Assembly: GCF_004011865.1 (NCBI RefSeq)
Contig: NZ_RKLP01000001.1
Coordinates: 682,001-746,000, forward strand
Origin: Prescottella agglutinans
GTDB lineage: Bacteria > Actinomycetota > Actinomycetes > Mycobacteriales > Mycobacteriaceae
Direction of reading: 5' to 3'
DNA length: 64,000 nt
Shown here one piece after another: positions 39,823-47,331 of the stretch (position 1 is the first letter of the stretch; the number at the start of each line of letters is the position of its first letter). The translations under genes and the position numbers were made by a program. The notes beneath the pieces were generated by a model. It saw only the letters and a program-made list of their open reading frames with translations. It was not told where the DNA came from and made no database searches.

Positions 39823-40964
39823 CAGTCAGCTCGGTTCGCAACGCCCGTCCGGCGGGATTCCCCCCGCCGGACGGGCAGTTGGGCTTTGTGCACATCGGCT
39901 CGATCGAACTCGAGACCGGTGTGGTGCTGCCCGATGTCACCATCGCGATCCAGCGCTGGGGTGAGCTCTCCCCCAACAAGGACAACGTGGTTCTCGTCGA
40001 GCACGCCCTCACCGGCGACTCGCACGTGACCGGCCCGGCCGACGACGAGCATCCCTCCCCCGGATGGTGGGACGGCATGGTCGGCCCCGGCGCACCGATC
40101 GACACCGACGAGTGGTGCGTGCTGGCGGCGAACGTGCTCGGCGGCTGCCGCGGCACGACGGGGCCGGGCTCACTCGCGGCCGACGGCGCGCCGTGGGGAT
40201 CGCGGTTCCCCGAGATCTCGATCCGCGACCAGGTGACCGCCGAGGTCGCGCTCGCGGATGTGCTGGGCATCGAACGCTTCTCGGCCGTCGTCGGAGGGTC
40301 GATGGGCGGGATGCGGACGCTGGAGTGGATCGTCGGTCATCCCGACCGGGTCGATGCCGCGCTGATCCTCGCGGTCGGTGCGCGGGCCACCGCCGACCAG
40401 ATCGGCACCCAGACCACGCAGATCCAGATCGTCACGAGCGACCCCGACTGGCTGGGCGGCGACTACCACGGCACGGGGCGGGTCCCGCGGAACGGGCTGG
40501 GCCTCGCCCGTCGGATCGCGCACCTGACGTACCGCACCGAGAACGAACTGGACTCGCGCTTCGCGAACGACAGTCAGGCCGGCGAGAACCCCTGGGCCGG
40601 TGGGCGTTACGCGGTCCAGAGCTACCTCGATCATCAGGCCGAGAAGCTGGTTGCCCGGTTCGACCCGAGCACCTACGTGCTCCTGACCGAGGCCATGAAC
40701 CGGCACGACGTGGGCCGCGGACGCGGCGGAGTCGAGGCGGCCCTCGGGTCGACGAACGTTCCGGTGATCGTCGGCGGTGTCGACTCGGATCGGCTGTACC
40801 CGCTGCGCCTTCAGCAGGAACTCGCGGACGGCCTGCCCGGCTGCGACTGGTTGCGCGTGCTCGAGTCGAAGGACGGCCACGACGGCTTCCTCACCGAGGC
40901 CGACGCGGTGGCCGAGATGTTGAAGGAGACGATGGAACTGGCGCGCGACGCCCGTCGCGCCTAG
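39819..40964 (+). CDS. metX: Homoserine O-acetyltransferase
   Basis: A 381-residue alpha/beta-hydrolase-fold enzyme that acetylates homoserine for MetY. The nucleophile elbow GGSMGGM is clear, preceded by LNVLGG-like [13 protein letters not shown] and followed by [10 protein letters not shown] and the C-terminal His in GHDGF. The likely start is TTG at 39819, overlapping the metY stop as TTGA; the alternative GTG at FVHIGS would remove the conserved N-terminal strand. Ends before a strong hairpin. Confidence 0.95.
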   Translation: MTVSSVRNARPAGFPPPDGQLGFVHIGSIELETGVVLPDVTIAIQRWGELSPNKDNVVLVEHALTGDSHVTGPADDEHPSPGWWDGMVGPGAPIDTDEWCVLAANVLGGCRGTTGPGSLAADGAPWGSRFPEISIRDQVTAEVALADVLGIERFSAVVGGSMGGMRTLEWIVGHPDRVDAALILAVGARATADQIGTQTTQIQIVTSDPDWLGGDYHGTGRVPRNGLGLARRIAHLTYRTENELDSRFANDSQAGENPWAGGRYAVQSYLDHQAEKLVARFDPSTYVLLTEAMNRHDVGRGRGGVEAALGSTNVPVIVGGVDSDRLYPLRLQQELADGLPGCDWLRVLESKDGHDGFLTEADAVAEMLKETMELARDARRA

Positions 40965-40974
40965 TCCTCCCCCG

Positions 40975-41014
40975 CGCATCGCGCGCCCGGCCGCTCGGCC
41001 GCCCGCGCGATGCG
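40975..41014. terminator. Bidirectional hairpin between metX and the DUF3017 gene
   Basis: CGCATCGCGCG (40975-40985) pairs perfectly with CGCGCGATGCG (41004-41014), an 11-bp stem with an 18-nt GC-rich loop. It fills the 52-nt gap between convergent stops at 40964 and 41017. Confidence 0.75.
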
Positions 41015-41016
41015 GG

Positions 41017-41292
41017 TCAGTCGGTGCCGAGCGGATCGATCGATACTGCCAACGCGATGATCGCGGCGCCGACCACCGTCATGGCGGCGACGTCGAATCC
41101 CTTGCCGCGCACGGCGAGCAGTCCCACCCGTTCGGGTGACACCACGGCGCGCAGCACCGCCGCGAGCAGCATGGCACCCCCGAGGACGAGGGCGCCACGC
41201 CGCCAGCGGTCGGCCAGAACCAGCACGAAGGCGGCCGCCACCACGAGGAGGACGGCCAGTATCGGCAGGTTTCGGCGTACGAACTGCGTCAC
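41017..41292 (-). CDS. DUF3017 small membrane protein
   Basis: A 91-residue protein with three hydrophobic segments (about residues 9-26, 32-49, 66-84). It matches the DUF3017 family found next to folD across mycolic-acid actinobacteria (Rv3355c-type). It starts 9 nt after the folD stop and is almost certainly co-transcribed. Function unknown. Confidence 0.8.
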   Translation of the reverse strand: MTQFVRRNLPILAVLLVVAAAFVLVLADRWRRGALVLGGAMLLAAVLRAVVSPERVGLLAVRGKGFDVAAMTVVGAAIIALAVSIDPLGTD

Positions 41293-41301
41293 GGGCGCAG
41301 T

Positions 41302-42180
41302 CTAGCTGTGGCTCTCGGCGAGACCGGCGAGCTGCTCGGCCCGCTCGACGACGTTGGTGAGCAGGAACGCACGAGTGAGCGGTCCGACGCCGCCCGGGTT
41401 CGGCGAGATGAATCCGGCGACCTCGCGGACGTCGTCGGCGACGTCACCCCTGAGGCCGTCCGCGGTGCGGCTGACACCCACGTCGAGCACCGCGGCGCCC
41501 GGCTTGACCATGTCGGCGGTGATCAGTCCGGGGACGCCGGCCGCGGCGATCACGATGTCGGCCTGGCGCACCTGCGCGGCCAGATCACGGGTTCCGGTGT
41601 GGCACAGCGTGACCGTCGCGTTCTCGGAGCGACGGGTGAGCAGCAGGCCGATCGGGCGTCCGACGGTGACACCGCGGCCGACGACCGCGACGTGTGCGCC
41701 CGCGATCGGGACCTCGTAGCGGCGCAGCAGGTGGACGATGCCGCGCGGGGTGCACGGCAGCGGAGCTTCCTTTCCGAGGACGAGGCGGCCCAGGTTCACC
41801 GGGTGCAGGCCGTCGGCGTCCTTGTCGGGGTCGATCCGCTCGAGCGCAGCGTTCTCGTCGAGGTGCTTGGGCAGCGGGAGCTGCACGATGTAGCCGGTGC
41901 ACTCGGGGTTGGCGTTGAGCTCGTCGATCGTGGCCTCGAGCTGTTCCTGGGTGATGTCGGCGGGCAGGTCGCGGCGGATCGAGGTGATCCCCACCTTGGC
42001 GCAGTCGTTGTGCTTGCCGCGCACGTACGCGGCCGAGCCCGGGTCGTCGCCGACGAGGATGGTGCCCAGACCGGGCGTGATGCCCTTCTCCTTCAGGGCT
42101 GCCACCCTGGCCTCGAGGTCCTCGAAAATCTCGTCGCGGGTTGCTTTGCCATCCAGGATCGTTGCAGTCACGGCGACCAT
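41302..42180 (-). CDS. folD: Methylenetetrahydrofolate dehydrogenase/cyclohydrolase
   Basis: A 292-residue bifunctional one-carbon enzyme. The substrate-binding Lys region [26 protein letters not shown] and the NADP-binding [15 protein letters not shown] are all intact, as is the C-terminal PGGVGPLT. The ATG at 42180 and a GTG 9 nt later are both possible starts. It is divergent from the GNAT gene, with 22 nt between starts. DUF3017 follows. Confidence 0.96.
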   Translation of the reverse strand: MVAVTATILDGKATRDEIFEDLEARVAALKEKGITPGLGTILVGDDPGSAAYVRGKHNDCAKVGITSIRRDLPADITQEQLEATIDELNANPECTGYIVQLPLPKHLDENAALERIDPDKDADGLHPVNLGRLVLGKEAPLPCTPRGIVHLLRRYEVPIAGAHVAVVGRGVTVGRPIGLLLTRRSENATVTLCHTGTRDLAAQVRQADIVIAAAGVPGLITADMVKPGAAVLDVGVSRTADGLRGDVADDVREVAGFISPNPGGVGPLTRAFLLTNVVERAEQLAGLAESHS

Positions 42181-42202
42181 TGTTCCAGGCTAGGGTCGCT
42201 GC

Positions 42203-42709
42203 GTGACACCGGCTCCGGATCTTCGCGGTCCACGCGTCCTGCTGACTCCCATCCGGCCTGCACATCACGGGCGACTGCGCCAGATCCATCGGCTCCCCGA
42301 AGTCGCTCGGTGGTGGAAGGAACCGGACGACGACTGGCCCTCCCCCGAACCGGAAACCGTTGCGTACGCGGTGCTCGAGCGCGGTCGCGTGGTGGGCTTC
42401 GTGCAGTGGTACCAGGAGTCGGACCCCGATTACCGGCACGCGGGGCTCGATCTGTTCCTCGACCCGTCGGTCCACGGCCGTGGCCTGGGCACCGAGGTGG
42501 TCCGGGTGGTCTGCGCCCACCTCGTGGACGACCACGGCTTCCATCGCATCGTCATCGACCCCGAGGCGACGAATGCGGCCGCGATCGCGTGCTACCGGAA
42601 GGTGGGGTTCCGCGATGTCGGGATCATGCGCGAGTACAGCCGAGGCGCCGACGGGGTGTGGCGGGACGGGCTGTCGATGGATCTGCTGGCACGCGAGCTG
42701 ATCCGCTGA
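42203..42709 (+). CDS. GNAT acetyltransferase, resembling aminoglycoside 6'-N-acetyltransferases
   Basis: A 168-residue GNAT-fold enzyme. The N-terminal EVARWWKEP, VVGFVQWYQE, the acetyl-CoA loop VHGRGLGTEVVR and DPEATNAAAIACYRKVGF follow the pattern of the AAC(6')-Ib-type group. Start GTG at 42203. It is divergent from folD and convergent with an MfpA-like gene. Chromosomal relatives in environmental actinobacteria usually have unknown natural substrates, so drug resistance is a possibility, not a finding. Confidence 0.75.
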   Translation: MTPAPDLRGPRVLLTPIRPAHHGRLRQIHRLPEVARWWKEPDDDWPSPEPETVAYAVLERGRVVGFVQWYQESDPDYRHAGLDLFLDPSVHGRGLGTEVVRVVCAHLVDDHGFHRIVIDPEATNAAAIACYRKVGFRDVGIMREYSRGADGVWRDGLSMDLLARELIR

Positions 42710-42731
42710 GCCCGCCGATTCCCCGACGCGG

Positions 42732-43349
42732 TCACCATGGTTCGACGACCAGCCCCATCGCGGTCGCGTACGCCACCGCCTGGGTGAGTTCCACCTGGGT
42801 GCGGTCGAGTTTCGCGGCGGTCCACAGCCCGGGGTCGAGGTGGGCGCCGCGCAGGTCGGCCCCCTCCAGCCGGAGGCCCTCGACGCGGGCGCCGAGCAGG
42901 TCGACCGATCGCAGGATCGCGCCGCGCATGTCGGCCCGCACGAGGTTGGCCTCCCGGAACCCGGAGTCGGTGAAGTCGATGCCGCGCAGGTCGGCGCCGC
43001 CCATGGAGACCAGGGTGAAGTCCACCTCGTCGATCAGCAGTGGCCGCATCTGACAGTCGACGAACACCGACCCGAGCAGGCTGGAACCACGGAAGCTGCT
43101 GTGCCACAGCGTGGTCCGGGTGAACGTGCAGGACCGGAAGGCGCTCGAGAAGTGGTGCGAGTCGGTGAGGTCGGCGCCCGTGAAATCGCACTCGGTGAAC
43201 ACCGAGAACTCGGTGCGGAGCTCGCTCAGATCGGCGTCCCGGAACGAGCACCGCGTGTAGTGCTGCCGACTCCAGGTCTGTTGCGGCAGGCGCGCGTCGG
43301 AGAAGTCCTCTCCGACGATCTCCACGAGTTCTCCCGTCATGTGACCCAT
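42732..43349 (-). CDS. mfpA: MfpA-type pentapeptide-repeat protein
   Basis: A 205-residue right-handed beta-helix protein. Pentapeptide repeats run from about residue 27 to 185 with the A(D/N)Lxx pattern, and long stretches resemble M. tuberculosis MfpA (Rv3361c), for example FRSCTF-RTTLWHSSF-G-S-LGSVFV and the C-terminal QAVAYATAMGL. MfpA mimics DNA and binds gyrase, lowering fluoroquinolone action. The ATG at 43349 has a GGGGG site just upstream; ATG 43340 is an alternative. Its place near folD is as in mycobacteria. No mfpB-type GTPase operon is next to it. Confidence 0.85.
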   Translation of the reverse strand: MGHMTGELVEIVGEDFSDARLPQQTWSRQHYTRCSFRDADLSELRTEFSVFTECDFTGADLTDSHHFSSAFRSCTFTRTTLWHSSFRGSSLLGSVFVDCQMRPLLIDEVDFTLVSMGGADLRGIDFTDSGFREANLVRADMRGAILRSVDLLGARVEGLRLEGADLRGAHLDPGLWTAAKLDRTQVELTQAVAYATAMGLVVEPW

Positions 43350-43420
43350 GCTGCCCCCGAACACCGACAATTACGACCGCCCGGGCGCCTCGTTCTCCCG
43401 TCGCGCCGCGATCGCGTTCG

Positions 43421-43873
43421 TCAGCAGTTGTCGAACTGCCAGCGACCGTCGATGTACGTCCAGGTGCGCGGGTTCAGCGCGCTCGCCGGGGCGTTGGGGT
43501 CGGAGTCCACGGTGACCACCTGACCGCTGGACCCGACGACCTTGACGATCCAGTCGGTCGGCTTCGGATCCCTGCCCTGGTAGTAGATCTCCATCAGACT
43601 CTCGTACGCGTCGAGATCCCCGATGATGTTCCGGCACCGCTGGGAGTAGTGCTTCCACGCCGTGGCCGCGTCGCCGCCGATGACGCCGAGTTCGAGTTCC
43701 TTGGCCGCCCCCAGGAGCTGCTCCTCCGGCGACGCCTCGACGGCGGCGGCCGGTTGAACCATGGTCGGCGCCTGCGCCGAGTCGTCGGCACCCGCCGAGA
43801 CGTCGCCGGAGGCCGAGCAGGCGGTGAGAACGGCGGTCGCGGCAATGGCCGTCGTCGCAAGCAGGTAACGCAC
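43421..43873 (-). CDS. Putative lipoprotein
   Basis: About 150 residues from GTG 43873. The signal sequence RYLLATTAIAATAVLTAC ends in a lipobox (LTAC), so Cys20 should be lipidated after cleavage. The mature part is Ala-rich at first, then a mixed region with a C-terminal WTYIDGRWQFDNC; Cys residues near 87 and 150 could pair. The shape suits a small extracytoplasmic NTF2-like or DUF domain, but no family is recognised. It is divergent from trmL. Confidence 0.72.
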   Translation of the reverse strand: MRYLLATTAIAATAVLTACSASGDVSAGADDSAQAPTMVQPAAAVEASPEEQLLGAAKELELGVIGGDAATAWKHYSQRCRNIIGDLDAYESLMEIYYQGRDPKPTDWIVKVVGSSGQVVTVDSDPNAPASALNPRTWTYIDGRWQFDNC

Positions 43874-43951
43874 GGATCGTGACCGTACTCGAGATTCAAG
43901 ATCAACTCGAGTTCGCGAACGGATCCCGCATACCCGGATTGGTACATTCCC

Positions 43952-44419
43952 GTGGTGTTCCGAGTGATGTTCCACGAGCCCCGCATCCCACCCAACACCG
44001 GCAACGCGATCCGCATGGTCGCCGGCACCGGGTGCGAACTGCACCTCGTCGGACCGCTCGGATTCGATCTGTCCGAACCCAAGCTCCGCCGGGCGGGACT
44101 CGACTACCACGACCTGGCGTCGGTGACGGTGCACGAGAACCTCGACGCGGCCTGGGCCGCGCTGCAACCGGACCGGGTGTTCGCGTTCACGGCGCACGCG
44201 TCCACGTCGTACGCGGACATCGCCTACCAGCCGGGGGACGTCCTGCTGTTCGGGCCCGAACCGACCGGGCTGTCCCAGGAGGTGTTGGAGGATCCGCACG
44301 TGACCGCGCACGTGCGGATCCCGATGGTCCCGGGCCGTCGGTCGCTGAACCTGTCGAATGCCGCGGCCGTCGTCACGTACGAAGCGTGGCGCCAGCACGG
44401 CTTCGCCGGAGGCGAATAA
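43952..44419 (+). CDS. trmL: tRNA (cytidine/uridine-2'-O-)-methyltransferase, TrmL/SpoU family
   Basis: A 155-residue SPOUT methyltransferase that would 2'-O-methylate the wobble base at tRNA position 34. The N-terminal EPRIPPNTGNAIRM, LLFGPEPTGLS and the knot-forming RIPMVPGRRSLNLSNAAAVV match the family closely, with the short TrmL-type length. The start is GTG 43952. The last codons and stop are part of a 25-bp tandem duplication. Corresponds to spoU (Rv3366). Confidence 0.93.
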   Translation: MVFRVMFHEPRIPPNTGNAIRMVAGTGCELHLVGPLGFDLSEPKLRRAGLDYHDLASVTVHENLDAAWAALQPDRVFAFTAHASTSYADIAYQPGDVLLFGPEPTGLSQEVLEDPHVTAHVRIPMVPGRRSLNLSNAAAVVTYEAWRQHGFAGGE

Positions 44420-44451
44420 CAGCCCCAGCGCCGGAGGCGAATAACAGCCCC
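44404..44451. repeat. 25-bp tandem duplication at the 3' end of trmL
   Basis: The 23-bp segment CGCCGGAGGCG + AATAACAGCCCC appears at 44404-44426 and again at 44429-44451, a period of 25. The first copy holds the last trmL codons and stop; the second is non-coding. Identity is complete, which suggests a recent duplication. Confidence 0.85.
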
Positions 44452-44463
44452 CGCGAAGGGGGC
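44447..44463. terminator. Small hairpin between trmL and the LysR gene
   Basis: GCCCCC (44447-44452) pairs with GGGGGC (44458-44463) around a 5-nt loop, just before the stop of the convergent LysR gene. A short but fully paired GC stem. Confidence 0.5.
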
Positions 44464-44465
44464 GT

Positions 44466-45359
44466 CTAGCCGCCCGCGCGGGCGATGTCGAGGAAGTCCC
44501 GGGCGGCGCCGCGCAGTCCGCGCGTCTCGTCCCACACCGCGAGCAGTCGGCGGGGCATGGTCAGCCCGTCGACCTCGACGGACGCGAGTCGGCCGTCGCC
44601 CAGGTCGGCCTCGACCGCGAGCGACGACACCACCGCGGGCGCGTTGCCGGCGACGACGGCCGCCTTCACCGCGGTGCACGAGGTCAGTTCGAGGAGCGGT
44701 TCGACGCATCCGGGCACCGCGTGCTCGAGGGTCGTGCGGGTGCCGGATCCGGATTCGCGCTGGATGAGCGGTGTCGCCGCGAGTTCGTTCACTGCGATCG
44801 GTGCCCGCACGATCCACTGGTGTCCGGGCGGCACGATGACGACGAGTTCGTCGCGGGCGACCTCGACCGCGCGCAGGCCGTCGGGGGCGACGGGCCCCTC
44901 GACGAATCCGAGGTCGGCCTCCCCCGCGCGCACCTGGGCGGCGACCTCGGTGGAGTTCAACAGTCGCACCGACGTCACGACGTTCGGGTATTTGCGCCGC
45001 ATCGCCACGGTCCATCCGGGGACGAGGTACTCGGCGATGGTCATGCTCGCGGCCACGGTCAGGTTGGCGTCCCGTTCGCCGCGCAGGGCTGCGACACCGG
45101 ACGCGAGTTCCTCGGCGGAGTCGAGAATCGCGGACGCCCATTCGAGGACCAGCGCGCCCTCGGCGGTGGGCTGGACACCGCCCGCGCCGCGGTCGAACAC
45201 CCGCAGCCCGAGCAGACGCTCCGCAGAGCGCACGCGCGCGCTCACCGCCTGCTGACTGAGGCCGTGTTCGCGTCCGGCTGCGCCCATGCTCCCGAGCCGA
45301 CCCACCGCGACCAGCACGTCCAGTGCGGCGAGTTCGGGAACACGGTTCGAAAGCGGCAT
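44466..45359 (-). CDS. LysR-family transcriptional regulator
   Basis: A 297-residue regulator. Residues ~9-66 are the winged helix-turn-helix (SMGAAGREHGLSQQAVSARVRSAERLLG), followed by a linker helix and a periplasmic-binding-like effector domain (from ~90). The overall type resembles CysB/CbbR-like regulators of anion or sulfur genes, but the effector is unknown. It is divergent from the TDT transporter gene, with a 15-bp palindrome in the 91-nt gap. It most likely controls that transporter. Confidence 0.88.
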   Translation of the reverse strand: MPLSNRVPELAALDVLVAVGRLGSMGAAGREHGLSQQAVSARVRSAERLLGLRVFDRGAGGVQPTAEGALVLEWASAILDSAEELASGVAALRGERDANLTVAASMTIAEYLVPGWTVAMRRKYPNVVTSVRLLNSTEVAAQVRAGEADLGFVEGPVAPDGLRAVEVARDELVVIVPPGHQWIVRAPIAVNELAATPLIQRESGSGTRTTLEHAVPGCVEPLLELTSCTAVKAAVVAGNAPAVVSSLAVEADLGDGRLASVEVDGLTMPRRLLAVWDETRGLRGAARDFLDIARAGG

Positions 45360-45377
45360 ACCTCCAAGGCTAGCCCC

Positions 45378-45392
45378 ACAAACGGCGTTTGT
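45378..45392. promoter_or_regulatory. Palindrome, candidate LysR operator
   Basis: ACAAACG (45378-45384), one central G, then CGTTTGT (45386-45392): a perfect 7-bp dyad in the gap between the divergent LysR and TDT transporter genes, 19 nt before the LysR start. It fits a LysR regulatory site. Confidence 0.6.
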
Positions 45393-45450
45393 ATCCCGTC
45401 CACCCCGAGCCTTCTACCGGGAACAACACCGGGACGGCAATGTTGGTTTC

Positions 45451-46515
45451 ATGCTTACTGCTCCGCGTCTGGCACACCTGACCCCCAACTGGTTCGCCAT
45501 GGTGATGGGCACGGGAATCATCGCCGTCGCCACATCCTCACTGCCGGTGAACCTCCCCGGGCGACGCGGAATCGCGCTCTCGTTCTGGCTGCTGGCCACG
45601 GTCCTGCTGGCGGTGCTGGTCACGGCGTTCGTCATCCACTGGGTCCGGCACACCGAGCATGCCCGGGACTACGCCCGCAGCGCCACGATGTTCCCGTTCT
45701 ACGGCGCGCTGCCGATGGCCGTGCTCACCGTCGGCGCCGGCACCGCAGCGGTCGGATCGACCGTGATCCCCGCCGATGCCGCCTTCGGTATCGCGGGCGC
45801 CCTGTGGGCGATCGGCACCATCGGCGGACTCGTGACGAGCGCGGTGATGGCGATGCGGTTGCGGGTGGTCGGCGAGCGCGGGACCCCGGTGCCGGCCTGG
45901 CTGATGCCGGTGGTGCCGCCGATGGTCTCGGCCGCGACGGGTGCCGCGCTGGTGAATCATCTGCCCGAGGGCTGGCCCCGGGTCGCGATGCTGGCGGGCT
46001 GCTACGCGTTGTTCACGCTGGCCCTGGTCTTCGCCCTGTGCATCGTCGCGATGGTCGCACGCCAGTTCCGCGAGGGCGGGTTGCCGCCGCTGCAGGCGCT
46101 GCCGACCATGTGGATTCCGCTCGGCATCGTCGGCCAGTCGATCGCGGCCGCCAACAACCTGGGCACCGCGGCCGAACACGCCGTCGGGCACGACGCCGCA
46201 AATGCACTGCACCTGTTCGGACTGAGCTACGGGCTGTTCATGGGGACCGTCATGATCGTCACCATCGCCGCGGTCTGCGTCCTGACGGTGCGCGCCTTCC
46301 GGCAGGGCCTGACGTTCACCATGAGCTGGTGGAGCTTCATCTTCCCGGTCGGCGCGTGCGCCGTCGGCATGGGAGCCTTCGGTGTCGCGGGCGACTTCGA
46401 GATTCCGCGACTGCTCTCGGCCGGACTGCTGTGCGCCCTGGTCGTCGCCTGGTGCGTGGTGGCCGTGCACACCGCACACCGGGTTCGGACCAGGGCGCTC
46501 CCGGCTCCGGCCTGA
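45451..46515 (+). CDS. TDT-family transporter (TehA/Mae1/SSU1-like)
   Basis: A 354-residue membrane protein with about ten spans. LTPNWFAMVMGTGIIAVATSSLP at the N terminus is characteristic of the tellurite-resistance/dicarboxylate transporter family, which includes sulfite exporters and malate permeases. The ATG at 45451 is preferred. The substrate is unknown; a LysR regulator divergent to it and a sulfur-stress island right after it make a sulfite or other anion exporter an attractive guess. Confidence 0.82.
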   Translation: MLTAPRLAHLTPNWFAMVMGTGIIAVATSSLPVNLPGRRGIALSFWLLATVLLAVLVTAFVIHWVRHTEHARDYARSATMFPFYGALPMAVLTVGAGTAAVGSTVIPADAAFGIAGALWAIGTIGGLVTSAVMAMRLRVVGERGTPVPAWLMPVVPPMVSAATGAALVNHLPEGWPRVAMLAGCYALFTLALVFALCIVAMVARQFREGGLPPLQALPTMWIPLGIVGQSIAAANNLGTAAEHAVGHDAANALHLFGLSYGLFMGTVMIVTIAAVCVLTVRAFRQGLTFTMSWWSFIFPVGACAVGMGAFGVAGDFEIPRLLSAGLLCALVVAWCVVAVHTAHRVRTRALPAPA

Positions 46516-46540
46516 GCCGGGTCGGACGACCGATCAGGCC
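46509..46540. terminator. Symmetric hairpin over the convergent stops of the TDT and DUF302 genes
   Basis: GGCCTGA (46509-46515) and TCAGGCC (46534-46540) are exact complements, and each contains the stop codon of its own gene; GGTCG/CGACC inside adds to the stem. It could stop transcription from both sides. Confidence 0.45.
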
Positions 46541-46920
46541 AGGGCGTCGATCGCGGCCTGCAGCCGGGTAGTCGCCTCGGCGGCCACGGACTCGAGCCCG
46601 GGCTCCTCGGTCACCTCCACCATGAGCGCCGGGTTCATGGCCTCGACGATCACGCCGTCACCGTCGGCGCGGACGACGACGTTGCACGGCAGTAGCAGAC
46701 CGATCTGCCGATCCACGCCGACCGCGCGGTGCGCGAGCTGAGGATTGCAGGCACCGAGGATAACGTACTGCTCCATCTCGGCGCCGATCTTCGTCTTCAG
46801 CGTCGCCTGCATGTCGATCTCGGTGAGCACACCGAAACCCTGCTCCTGCAACGCGGCCCGGGTCTTGGCGATCGCGTCGTCGAACTCGGTGTCCAAGCGG
46901 GTCGAGATTCCCAGATCCAT
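46534..46920 (-). CDS. DUF302-domain protein
   Basis: A 128-residue cytoplasmic protein of the DUF302 family. YVILGACNPQLAHRA and IGLLLPCNVVV each carry a conserved Cys in the family pattern. DUF302 proteins are often encoded with CsoR/CstR repressors, rhodaneses and MMPL or sulfur-oxidation genes, and a role in handling reactive sulfur is suspected but unproven. It follows the CstR-like gene in the same direction (52-nt gap). ATG 46920 follows GGAG; an in-frame GTG lies just before. Confidence 0.85.
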   Translation of the reverse strand: MDLGISTRLDTEFDDAIAKTRAALQEQGFGVLTEIDMQATLKTKIGAEMEQYVILGACNPQLAHRAVGVDRQIGLLLPCNVVVRADGDGVIVEAMNPALMVEVTEEPGLESVAAEATTRLQAAIDALA

Positions 46921-46972
46921 CACTGACTCCTCACGTCGTGGGTTCGGTGGCCGGGCGGTCGAGCGCCGGGTG

Positions 46973-47314
<342 letters not shown>

Positions 47315-47331
47315 TCACAGCCCACCCGGGA

